Part shown: in pieces, positions 1 to 6,557 of the stretch | How positions within the stretch are numbered: position 1 is the first letter of the stretch | Layout: every line of letters starts with the position of its first letter | Assembly: GCA_046590705.1 (NCBI GenBank) | Contig: JBKJUK010000164.1 | Span: forward strand, 1 to 11,188 | Origin: JBKJUK01 sp046590705 | GTDB lineage: Bacteria > Acidobacteriota > Thermoanaerobaculia > Gp7-AA8 | Length of the DNA stretch: 11,188 nucleotides | Direction of reading: 5' to 3' | Position numbers and translations under genes: made by a program | Notes under the pieces: model-generated | Told to the model about the DNA's origin: nothing | Database searches by the model: none | Seen by the model: the letters and a program-made list of their open reading frames with translations, nothing else

Positions 1-763
1 CAGGATTCTTTTCGAGAAGTGCACCGATTGCATCAACCGCGGGGAGCGGCTCTATCGCCGATAGGTTGCCGGCCACTCTGTCGAAGCGTGGTGTCGTGCT
101 TCCCCACAGTGCCGCCAGCCGGGAGCGAGCCGCCGCGAGTTCAGCAGTGACGCGCTCGCGCTCGATCGTTTCGCTTGCCAGAGCGACTTCGGCGCGGGTC
201 TCCTCGATCGGCGAAACCTTTCCTGCTTCGACACGAGCCTGAACGGTCGCCCTCAACTCTTCAGTGAGTCGCAGGTTTGCGTCTGCGAGTTCCAGCTTGC
301 GCTGCTCAGAGAGAACTTCGAAGAATGTGCGACGGACGCGCACGGCCAGCAGGTTCTGAGTCGCGGCAAGATCCCAACGAGCGAAATCTCTCGAGGATGA
401 CGCGGCCTCAATTCGTGCGGCACGATCTCCGCCGAGTTCCAACTTTTGCCCGAGAAGCAGAGTAGTTTCCGCACCACCCGACTTCGCGACATCGCCGCCG
501 AGATTCTCGACGGTCCCCGAGAGCTCAGGATTCAGTCGCGTTCCTGCTTGCAGAAGCCGCCCTTCCCGCGCCCGAATTTCACTCGCTGCGGCTGCGATGG
601 AAGGATGGCGGGTGGAGGCGAGTGACAGCACTTCGTCGAGGGTCAACTCGCCCGTCGGTTCCTGCGCGGCTGGAGATCGCGAAAAGTCCAGATGGACTCC
701 CTGACCTACCGCTGAAGCGGCCGCAAGTAGAAAATAGCTGAACAGAAAATATCGTATATACAA
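1..763 (-). CDS. CzcC/TolC-family outer-membrane efflux protein, 3' part beyond window
   Basis: This is the N-terminal ~254 residues of an outer-membrane factor that would form the exit duct of a tripartite RND or similar efflux pump. I translated the minus strand from 763 and found an uninterrupted frame to the left edge. It starts MYIRYFLFSYFLLAAASAVG, a signal peptide. Next come a TolC-like LTLDEVLSLA segment (~41-50), GQKLELGGDRAARIEAA (~105-121, the Q..E.GG.R.AR signature of CzcC-type proteins), VRRTFFEVLSEQ (~142-153) and QARVEAGKVSPIEETRAEVA (~174-193). The start is TTG: an in-frame TGA lies two codons upstream (769-767) and AGGAG sits 6 nt before it, so no earlier start is possible. 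It lies 55 bp behind the His-rich gene on the same strand. CzcB/CzcA-like genes probably follow past position 1, but that is inference. Family call is strong; the exact metal is unknown. Confidence 0.88.
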   Translation of the reverse strand, partial: MYIRYFLFSYFLLAAASAVGQGVHLDFSRSPAAQEPTGELTLDEVLSLASTRHPSIAAAASEIRAREGRLLQAGTRLNPELSGTVENLGGDVAKSGGAETTLLLGQKLELGGDRAARIEAASSSRDFARWDLAATQNLLAVRVRRTFFEVLSEQRKLELADANLRLTEELRATVQARVEAGKVSPIEETRAEVALASETIERERVTAELAAARSRLAALWGSTTPRFDRVAGNLSAIEPLPAVDAIGALLEKNP

Positions 764-818
764 GGTTCACTCCTGTCGCGTGGGACGCCGGAAAGAAAGC
801 GCAGAGCGATGGAGGGAA

Positions 819-1163
819 CTAGATCAGGAAGGTTGAGAGTGCGGACTGCTGGCCGGTGTGATCACCAGGCGCGTGGCTCTGCGAATCGCGCAGCTCCACG
901 ATTGGCCGTGAGGCTGCTTCACGGAAGGCCATCTCAACGACCACCGGAACCCCAACCCTGTCAGAAGGCGCGGGCTGAGGAGGGCGAGCTGAGGAAACGA
1001 GCGGGTGCTCATGATCGCCGTGATGCGGATGCGCGTCGAGCAGCTCTGCGTGCTCATCCTGATGATCGAGGTGAAGGTCATGTGTGACCACATGCATCAT
1101 CAACGGCGCTCCGAGGAGTGCGAGTATCAGAAAGGCAAGGATGCGTGTAGTGGCCGGGGGCAT
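819..1163 (-). CDS. Small exported His-rich protein, CzcI-like by position
   Basis: A 114-aa protein starting MPPATTRILAFLILALLGAP, with a basic start and a hydrophobic stretch at 8-23 that looks like a signal peptide or anchor. It is followed by a dense His/Asp/Glu run: H24, H28, H31, H34, H38, H45, H47, H48, H51 and H53. The remainder is Pro-rich (~54-70) and ends in STFLI. Ten histidines in 30 residues fit periplasmic binding of Zn, Co, Cd or Cu. In Cupriavidus the periplasmic CzcI is encoded just before czcC; here the next gene is a CzcC homologue, so a similar accessory or sensor role is inferred from position and composition only. No clear Shine-Dalgarno precedes the ATG; the open frame continues upstream to 1430, so the start is chosen because it gives the signal peptide. 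Confidence 0.72.
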   Translation of the reverse strand: MPPATTRILAFLILALLGAPLMMHVVTHDLHLDHQDEHAELLDAHPHHGDHEHPLVSSARPPQPAPSDRVGVPVVVEMAFREAASRPIVELRDSQSHAPGDHTGQQSALSTFLI

Positions 1164-1380
1164 GACGTCAGAGTCGAACAAGGGAATGCCACCACCAGAA
1201 AATTCCCACGGCTTGATCGCCGCGGATGAAGTCTCTGCTAGTGACGATCGACAAGGGCGAACCTGGACGCCGGGCGCTGCGAGAACAGCGGGGTGCATTC
1301 TACCGGAGGCGATGTGCTCACCTGAGACAGCGTGATGGTCGCTGGTCGGATCTACACAATCTGATATACAGCGATCCACC
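1164..1380. promoter_or_regulatory. Divergent intergenic region between metal operon and beta-barrel gene
   Basis: These 217 bp separate the starts of two divergent genes and must hold both promoters if they are not read through. A possible -10-like GATATA/TATACA lies at 1363-1370, only ~11 bp before the plus-strand ATG. That ATG has no visible Shine-Dalgarno, so a very short or leaderless plus-strand transcript is conceivable. No convincing -35, and no clear MerR, ArsR, Zur or Fur operator, was recognised. Confidence 0.3.
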
Positions 1381-2076
1381 ATGAAACCAGCGCTCTTATC
1401 ACTGCTCCTGTTTCTTTCGATCACCCCCATGGCTCAGGCTCACCGCGAAGACTACAGTGGCAGTACTCTCGTTTTCCTCACACTCCACCGCGGAGAAGTG
1501 GAGCCTGAATATCAGCTCGATTTTGTTTCGCCGAGAAAAGGAAAATCGTATTTCAGGCAGACGCTCGCGCTCGAATACGGAATCACAGAACGGCTGATGA
1601 TCGATGCGCGTGTCGCCACCGGCGACAATGCCGCCTTGGCCTCGTCGTTCGGTTCAGCGCATATCGAAAGCCGCTATCGATTCGGCGAGGAGGGTTCGCT
1701 TCCCATCGATGTCGCCATCTCGGCTGAGGTGGGCTGGGAGCGCGACGAAGATGGGGAAGGAGAGTTCGAATTCGAACCGCGTCTGATCCTGTCGAAAGAC
1801 CTCGGGAAGTTCAATGTCACGCTGAATGTAGTGGGACAGTTTCTCGCTGACGGTAAAGGAACTCTGCTCGCGAACGGCGGGATGCGCTACAACGCGTCGG
1901 AAATAGTGCAGCTCGGTTCCGAGCTGACCTTCAACCAGAGAAACGGTAACAGCAGCGTGCTGCCCCAGATCTGGTTCGCCCTGCCGGGCGGAACGACGAT
2001 CAAGCTCGGCGCCTCATCCCCCTTACGTCACGACGACGACAGGTTTCTGCGTCTGGTGCTGGAAAGGGAGTTCTGA
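1381..2076 (+). CDS. Exported beta-barrel-like outer-membrane protein, unknown function
   Basis: A 231-aa protein with a clear signal peptide (residues 1-20, ending PMAQA before HRED). The mature part is built of alternating hydrophobic/polar stretches typical of short transmembrane beta-strands (for example FNVTLNVVGQFLADGKGTLL, then VQLGSELTFNQRNG and TTIKLGASSPL) joined by acidic loops (ERDEDGEGEFEFEP). It ends LRLVLEREF, and a terminal Phe is characteristic of outer-membrane barrels recognised by BamA. The length suits an 8-12 strand barrel. I do not recognise a named family. It is divergent from the His-rich/CzcC genes, so co-regulation by metal is possible but unproven. The start is set by the signal peptide; no Shine-Dalgarno is visible before the ATG. 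Confidence 0.8.
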   Translation: MKPALLSLLLFLSITPMAQAHREDYSGSTLVFLTLHRGEVEPEYQLDFVSPRKGKSYFRQTLALEYGITERLMIDARVATGDNAALASSFGSAHIESRYRFGEEGSLPIDVAISAEVGWERDEDGEGEFEFEPRLILSKDLGKFNVTLNVVGQFLADGKGTLLANGGMRYNASEIVQLGSELTFNQRNGNSSVLPQIWFALPGGTTIKLGASSPLRHDDDRFLRLVLEREF

Positions 2077-2085
2077 GAACACTGC

Positions 2086-2129
2086 AGCCGCTAGTCAGGC
2101 CATCCAGGTCGACCCCAGTCTTAGCGGCT
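2086..2129. terminator. Weak inverted repeat between convergent gene ends
   Basis: AGCCGCTA (2086-2093) pairs perfectly with TAGCGGCT (2122-2129), with a 28-nt loop. It lies between the stop of the plus-strand barrel gene (2074-2076) and the TAA of the minus-strand kinase fragment (2121-2123), which it overlaps. There is no T-run, so a bidirectional terminator is only a possibility. Confidence 0.25.
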
Positions 2130-2411
2130 CTGAAGCGAGTCGACGAAAGAATCGTCACTGCTACGATGCTCCGGTACGATTTTTAGCGCCACATAGCGAT
2201 CGAGCTCCCGCTCGCGGGCCTTGTAGACGCTTCCCATTCCGCCGCGCCCGAGAAGTGACTCCACGACGTAACGCTCGGTGAAGGCTTTGCGAATGGCGTC
2301 GAGTTCCGGATCGATTCCGGTCTTCGGGATCGTAGCGTCTAACGTTCCGCCACAGCCGTCGCAGAATCTTGCACTCTCCCGGTTATCTCGCTGACAAAGA
2401 CTGCAGAGCAT
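2121..2411 (-). pseudogene. Truncated zinc-ribbon Ser/Thr protein kinase (N-lobe only)
   Basis: This 96-aa ORF is the start of a eukaryotic-like Ser/Thr kinase. A zinc ribbon comes first (C3-x2-C6, C17-x2-C20). After a linker, YVVESLLGRGGMGSVYKARE (48-67) is the glycine-rich P-loop and VALKIV (74-79) carries the ATP-binding beta-3 lysine K77. It then ends in the alpha-C region with DDSFVDSLQSR and TAA. Full kinases of this type need ~200 further residues (HRD, DFG, APE), none of which is encoded here; only ~45 bp separate the stop from the barrel gene. The 5' end is intact: AGGAG lies 6 nt before the ATG. It may still be translated, but it cannot be an active kinase. It is most simply a 3'-deleted remnant; an independent zinc-ribbon/ATP-binding micro-protein is the less likely alternative. 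Confidence 0.82.
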
Positions 2412-2447
2412 GATGTTCTCCTGGTGCTTCGTATGATGCCGGGACTG

Positions 2448-2606
2448 CTAGGTACTGCGCTTGAACTCAGGCGCCCGGGTCGAGTGGAAGTAGAAGAATG
2501 ATAGAAACCCGAGATAGAGAGTCGCCAGCGATACGGCCAGAAGCGCCGGACTTCTCACCTCGGCAGCGATATCGAAAAAGTTCTGTGCCGAGGGATTCCA
2601 GATCAT
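2448..2606 (-). pseudogene. Membrane-segment ORF, probable C-terminal gene remnant
   Basis: The minus-strand frame ending at TAG 2450-2448 reads MIWNPSAQNFFDIAAEVRSP and then a transmembrane stretch ALLAVSLATLYLGFLSFFYF followed by HSTRAPEFKRST. From the internal ATG (2606) it is 52 aa. The frame is open further upstream (NAPFLNAFTS precedes) and runs into the end of the palindromic repeat at 2633. No Shine-Dalgarno precedes the ATG. The composition (amphipathic lead, 20-residue hydrophobic helix, charged tail) is unlike random sequence. It is either a small single-pass membrane protein or, more likely, the C-terminus of a larger membrane protein whose 5' part was lost at the repeat. The family is not recognised. 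Confidence 0.4.
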
Positions 2607-2632
2607 CGAGGTGAAGGCATTGAGGAAAGGGG

Positions 2633-2806
2633 CATTCCGATGAGCACGCCATCCACAGCCATTCCAGGCAGCTTGTCGTGCGAAGAGGAATCTCGGGTCC
2701 GCGCCGCGCTGTGGTAGCGATCAAGCCCGTCTGCGCGGACCGGAGATTCCTCTTCGCACTCCAGGCTGCGAAACGACGTTAGTCGCGCGGCTCATCGGAA
2801 TGACGT
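2633..2806. repeat. Palindromic MITE-like element, copy 1
   Basis: A ~174-bp non-coding element. Its left end CATTCCGATGAGC (2633-2645) is the inverted complement of its right end GCTCATCGGAATG (2790-2802); the right end continues ACGT as in copy 2, but the left end lacks it. Inside is a second long inverted repeat: GCGAAGAGGAATCTC (2680-2694) against GAGATTCCTCTTCGC (2743-2757), extended imperfectly by GGTCCGCG/CGCGGACC. It carries no transposase and would fold into a long two-part hairpin. It lies between a truncated membrane ORF and the 3' end of the GGDEF gene. The same ends and stems recur at 8207-8386. Confidence 0.85.
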
Positions 2807-2845
2807 AGCGAAAGTTTGACCTGCGAAGCATCGAGTGGAATTGCG

Positions 2846-5800
2846 TCATTTGCGGCGGAGAAGGGACTGCTGCACGTCGTCATCGATGGACGCGGGAGCC
2901 AGCGGCGCCGAGACGACGCGATTTCGACCTGACGACTTCGCGTCGTAGAGAGCTCGATCAGCAGCGGCGACGAGCTCCGCGGATGTAGCCTTCGGACTTG
3001 CGACCATCGAAGCTAGGCCGAGGCTGATCGTGACGTGGTCGGCTGTGGATGACGCGGCGTGTGGGATGAGCAGGGCGCTCACCGCCGAGCGCACGCGCTC
3101 AGCGTGTGCGCTCGCTGCGTCCGCGCCAACTGCGGAAAGCAGCAGCGCGAACTCTTCTCCTCCGTACCGCGCCACGAGGCAGGCGGTCTCCGCGGAGGAA
3201 TCCACCATGGCACCGGCCAAACGACGCAGGCAATCGTCGCCGAGCTGGTGGCCGTAGTGATCGTTGTAATTCTTGAAGTGGTCGACGTCCACGATGATCA
3301 GTGACAGTGGAGTGCGAGCTCGAAGCGATCGATGCCACTCGGTTTCGAGCACCTGGTCGAAACGCCGCCGATTGGAGATCCCTGTCAGTCCGTCGGTTGC
3401 TGAGAGCTCGGCCAGTCGTTCATTGGCCTCGGCGAGATCCTGTGTCGTTCGGGTGAGCTGCGTGTTCATCTCCTGCAGCGCTAGCGTACGTTTGTCCACG
3501 CGCCTTTCGAGCAGGTCGTTCTTGCTTCGCATCGAACGCAGGCGGAGCCGCGTCGCAAAACTAAGGAGCGTTGCGGCGGCGAGGAGGTAGAGGACGTACG
3601 CCCACCACCGCCGCCACGGCGGCGCGATGAGATCGAAGGAATAGAGCGCAGTGCTCCGACTCCACTCGCCACGATGGGCGCGTGCCTGCACCCGAAACGT
3701 GTGCGGCCCCGGCGGGAGCGAGTTGTAGAACGCTACGCGTCGCGTTCCGGCGTCGATCCACTCCTTGTCGTAGCCATCCAATCGATAGCGGTAACGAACG
3801 AGCTCCGGCTGAAGCAGGCTCACTCCCTCGTACCGGAATTCGAAGCGTTCGCTCTCCCATGGCAGCGGCGGACCTGCCGGCTGGACGGATCGCCCGTCGA
3901 TCAGCGCGGTCTGTAGCATTACGACGGGAGGTCTGATCGGCCTGTGCCCGCGCGCCGGGTCGATGATGGCGAGGCCGGAAGTCGGTATGGCCAGGCGACC
4001 GTCGCGCAAGCGCAATCCTGCCGGCTGTGATGCTCCGTTGCATTGATTGCTCGGCATCCCGTCGTACGTCGTGTAGCGGTCGAATGTGAGCGCAGGTGCC
4101 GAGTGCGCGATGAAACGAAGCGCATCTCTGCGACTGACGCGCAGCACGCCATTGTTCGTCGTCAGCCAGAGAAAACCTCGCGCGTCGTCGATGATCTGAA
4201 AGATCGTCTCGACCGGGAGCCCGCCCCTCTGCTGCAGCGACTCGATCCGACCGTTGTGCAGCACAGCCAGGCCGTTGCGCGTTCCGATCCACAACTCCCC
4301 GTCCGTTCCAGGTGTGAGCCCGAATACCGCGTTACTCGGCAGGCCAGCTGCGGTAGACCACCGACCTACGACGCGCTTGCCGCGGAGTCGCAGAAGACCT
4401 TCTGCTTCAGTGCCGATCCAGAGATCTCCATCCGCCCCTTCAAGGAGCACGCGTGCGCCGGCGAGTGCCCTGGCTGCCGATGGATCGACGAGGTCCAGTG
4501 GCTTGAACTTTCGTGAGGTCCGGACCTGCAGTGGCTGGCCTTCCACGGCGACCAGCAGCGAGCCGTCGCGGCGGACGAGAAGCGCATTCACCTTATGACC
4601 GCGCAGTCCCCACGACGCGTCGGCGGCAGTGAGGTTTCGCGTGCGTGGGTCGAGCAGATGCAGCCCGCTTCCTGTTCCCACCCACAACGCACCATCGAGA
4701 TCTTCGGCCAGCGTGCGAATGAAGGGATCAAGGAGCTGCGTACTCGTGTAATGCGTCACTACGCCGCCGTCGATGTAATCGAGGCCCGCTCCGTACGTTC
4801 CGATCCACAAACCGCCGCGACGCGACTCGTGAACGACTCGTACGTAGTCCACGCCGACACCGCTGCGCGAGGTGTAGCCGAAGACGGCGAGATCCTTGAT
4901 TCTTGCCAGCCCCTGGTTCGTGCCGATCCAGAGGCTGCCGTCGCGGTCGACGAGAAGGTTCTTCGCTGAATCGTTAGGGAGGCCGCCGGCCCGCGTGAGT
5001 CGTTCGACCGATGTCTCGTTCCACCGCGCGACACCACCGGGCCCGAACGCAATCCATACGTTACCCTCTCCGTCCTCAGCGAATGCTGCGATGCGGCTGT
5101 TTGCACTGAACCCGTCGAGCGGCACTTCGCTACGCGTTCCGTCAACGGAAAAACGGACCACGTTGTGCTCACGCGTCGCGACCCAGAGCTCACCGTTCTG
5201 CCGCGGCAGGATCGAGGAGACGTACGGCTCGGTTCGTCCGTCCCCGAGGAGAACCGACTCGACCCGCCCTGCCCGAACCCTGGTGAGACCCTCGGGCCCT
5301 CCGGCGTAGACGGTACCGTCGCTCGCGATCGCCAGCGAGTCGTAGTAACGAGCCCGTCCCACATGAACGAAGCGGTCGCCTTCCATGCGTGCAAGGCCTG
5401 CGGTCGTAGCTGCCCACACCTGCCCGTTCGTACCGAGGGCGACGATGGTGGCCATGTTGCCGGGAAGACCTTGGCCGACCTGGTACTGACGGAACTGGCC
5501 ATTCCGGTATCGAAGGACGCCGCCGCCGAACGTCGCCGCCCAAAGTGTGCCGTCTCGCGCCACGGCGATACTGCGGATGCGCCAGTCCGCGACGTGGGGA
5601 TGGCTGCGCCGATCGAAGACCTGAAGCTCGACGCCGTTGAAGCGCGCGAGGCCTTCATAAGTCGCGATCCAGAGTGCGCCGTCCGGACCCTGGGCGACAC
5701 TCTGCACGATCTGGTGCGGGAGACCCTCCTGCCACACTTCTACCGCGTAGGTGGAGAGAGGACGGCGTGGATCCAACGCCACGACCGTAGTGGCTGACGT

Positions 5801-5848
5801 CAGAAGAACAGCAGCAAAGAAGGCGGCGCGGCCGCTCCACCGAGGCAT
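2846..5848 (-). CDS. Periplasmic beta-propeller sensor diguanylate cyclase (Reg_prop / Y_Y_Y / GGDEF)
   Basis: A 1000-aa membrane protein expected to make cyclic di-GMP from two GTP. Signal peptide 1-24 is followed by a periplasmic double beta-propeller of two-component-regulator type (~30-660; repeated motifs such as GALWIATYEGLARF, GSLWIGTNQGLARI, GELWIGTRNGLAVL). Then come a Y_Y_Y domain (~672-745, VRYRYRLDGYDKEW), one transmembrane helix (~748-768), a coiled-coil linker (~775-815) and a GGDEF domain (~815-980). The domain shows DGLTG (819-823), the metal-binding Asp in IIVDVDHF (~854) and an intact GGEEF (896-900). The RxxD inhibitory site expected five residues before GGEEF is absent (SAET), so classical product inhibition is unlikely. 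The start at 5848 gives the signal peptide; the frame is open to 6100, but those starts overlap sixA or lack a leader. The propeller ligand is unknown; related sensors often respond to sugars. Confidence 0.9.
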   Translation of the reverse strand: MPRWSGRAAFFAAVLLTSATTVVALDPRRPLSTYAVEVWQEGLPHQIVQSVAQGPDGALWIATYEGLARFNGVELQVFDRRSHPHVADWRIRSIAVARDGTLWAATFGGGVLRYRNGQFRQYQVGQGLPGNMATIVALGTNGQVWAATTAGLARMEGDRFVHVGRARYYDSLAIASDGTVYAGGPEGLTRVRAGRVESVLLGDGRTEPYVSSILPRQNGELWVATREHNVVRFSVDGTRSEVPLDGFSANSRIAAFAEDGEGNVWIAFGPGGVARWNETSVERLTRAGGLPNDSAKNLLVDRDGSLWIGTNQGLARIKDLAVFGYTSRSGVGVDYVRVVHESRRGGLWIGTYGAGLDYIDGGVVTHYTSTQLLDPFIRTLAEDLDGALWVGTGSGLHLLDPRTRNLTAADASWGLRGHKVNALLVRRDGSLLVAVEGQPLQVRTSRKFKPLDLVDPSAARALAGARVLLEGADGDLWIGTEAEGLLRLRGKRVVGRWSTAAGLPSNAVFGLTPGTDGELWIGTRNGLAVLHNGRIESLQQRGGLPVETIFQIIDDARGFLWLTTNNGVLRVSRRDALRFIAHSAPALTFDRYTTYDGMPSNQCNGASQPAGLRLRDGRLAIPTSGLAIIDPARGHRPIRPPVVMLQTALIDGRSVQPAGPPLPWESERFEFRYEGVSLLQPELVRYRYRLDGYDKEWIDAGTRRVAFYNSLPPGPHTFRVQARAHRGEWSRSTALYSFDLIAPPWRRWWAYVLYLLAAATLLSFATRLRLRSMRSKNDLLERRVDKRTLALQEMNTQLTRTTQDLAEANERLAELSATDGLTGISNRRRFDQVLETEWHRSLRARTPLSLIIVDVDHFKNYNDHYGHQLGDDCLRRLAGAMVDSSAETACLVARYGGEEFALLLSAVGADAASAHAERVRSAVSALLIPHAASSTADHVTISLGLASMVASPKATSAELVAAADRALYDAKSSGRNRVVSAPLAPASIDDDVQQSLLRRK

Positions 5849-5916
5849 GGGGCTCACTTGACGAGGCAAGGATACATGAATGGCGCCGCGACGCGGTGAC
5901 CACCAGACCGACAGCC

Positions 5917-5949
5917 TGGGCGCATGGGATTCAGGCGCACACAGGCGCA
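5917..5949. repeat. Short spaced repeats upstream of the GGDEF gene
   Basis: CAGGCGCA occurs at 5932-5939 and again at 5942-5949, exactly 10 bp apart, and a related TGGGCGCAT lies at 5916-5924. They fall in the 193-bp gap between sixA and the cyclase start, ~85-100 bp before that start. A one-helical-turn spacing would suit a DNA-binding protein, but these may be chance GC-rich similarity. Confidence 0.25.
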
Positions 5950-6005
5950 TGTCCCTACCCTGATCCATCAGTGCTGCGTCCGTCAGTGACGCGATGTACT
6001 GCCCG

Positions 6006-6026
6006 ACTCCGGCCCCCGGCTCCCGG
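6006..6026. repeat. GC-rich GGGGGCCGGAG repeat unit near sixA 3' end
   Basis: On the minus strand this segment contains GGGAGCCGGGGGCCGGAG, lying 16 bp past the sixA stop. The core GGGGGCCGGAG also occurs at 8407-8437, and GGGAGCCGGAG occurs at 8173-8183, so it appears to be a dispersed GC-rich unit in intergenic positions. Confidence 0.5.
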
Positions 6027-6041
6027 TTCGCCTTTCGCACG

Positions 6042-6557
6042 CTAACGCAGTTTGCGAAAAAGCTTCGGCGAGAGGAGCCACTCCAGACGTGCGGTGTCAC
6101 CTTCGAATCGAATCACGTAAGCGCCGGCCTTATTGAGTTCGAAGCTACCGACGACCTTGATCAGAGCCATCATCGAGTCGGAAAGGTTAGGCTCATGTCC
6201 GACGATCACGAGGTGTCGGTCGTCGGTGGCGTGAAAGAACTTCAGAAAATCGTGGGTCGTGCTCTCCGGTTTCAGCTCGTCGACAGCCTTCACTTTCGGA
6301 TCACCGTCGTATGTCTTCTTCAACCGCTCCGCGGTCTGGCGACAGCGGATGAGCGGACTGGTGTAGATCGTGTCTATTTGCGAGATGAGGCGTCGCAGAC
6401 CTTTTCCAACCTGGTCGACTTCTTTCTCACCATCCGACGTGAGCTCACGCTTCGCATCACCTTTCCGGTCGTCTCGTTCGGCCTTGCCATGCCTCAGCAA
6501 TATGACCAGCCGGCTTTCTCCATCGTCCTCGTTCGACAGATTCGCAAGTGGGATCAT
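6042..6557 (-). CDS. sixA: SixA-type phosphohistidine phosphatase
   Basis: A 171-aa cytoplasmic member of the histidine-phosphatase (phosphoglycerate-mutase-like) superfamily. The catalytic RHG motif is in VILLRHGKAE, with H23 as expected nucleophile and R22 next to it. IYTSPLIRCRQTAE (64-77) supplies the second phosphate-binding arginine, and VIVGHEPNL carries the second histidine H121. E. coli SixA removes phosphate from phosphohistidine proteins (ArcB, PtsO/NPr). Its size is typical (~160 aa), with ~13 extra N-terminal residues. The start is set by ATGA overlap with the ppx stop and by GAGGTG 8 nt upstream, inside ppx; this implies translational coupling. The co-transcribed Ppx suggests a role in phosphate or energy signalling, but the actual target is unknown. 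Confidence 0.88.
   Translation of the reverse strand: MIPLANLSNEDDGESRLVILLRHGKAERDDRKGDAKRELTSDGEKEVDQVGKGLRRLISQIDTIYTSPLIRCRQTAERLKKTYDGDPKVKAVDELKPESTTHDFLKFFHATDDRHLVIVGHEPNLSDSMMALIKVVGSFELNKAGAYVIRFEGDTARLEWLLSPKLFRKLR

Noticed and set aside
819..1430. Longer 203-aa version of the His-rich protein starting at 1430
   Set aside because: The extra N-terminal part has no signal-like or domain-like character and would overlap the divergent gene start; the ATG at 1163 gives a proper leader.
2467..2724. 85-aa minus-strand ORF over the first palindromic element
   Set aside because: Most of it is palindromic repeat sequence, and it is in a different frame from the plausible membrane-tail reading.
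3561..4292. Long antisense/alternate-frame ORFs inside the cyclase gene (also 4759-5700 and 5165-5797)
   Set aside because: Arg/Ser/Ala-rich translations without domains, typical of shadow frames in a GC-rich gene; the GGDEF gene explains this DNA.
6033..6059. TTTCGCA/TGCGAAA inverted repeat around the sixA stop as a terminator
   Set aside because: It overlaps the last codons, has a 13-nt loop and lacks a U-run on the minus strand; likely chance.
5849..6100. N-terminal extension of the cyclase to 6100
   Set aside because: It would overlap the end of sixA and bury the clear signal peptide beginning at 5848.
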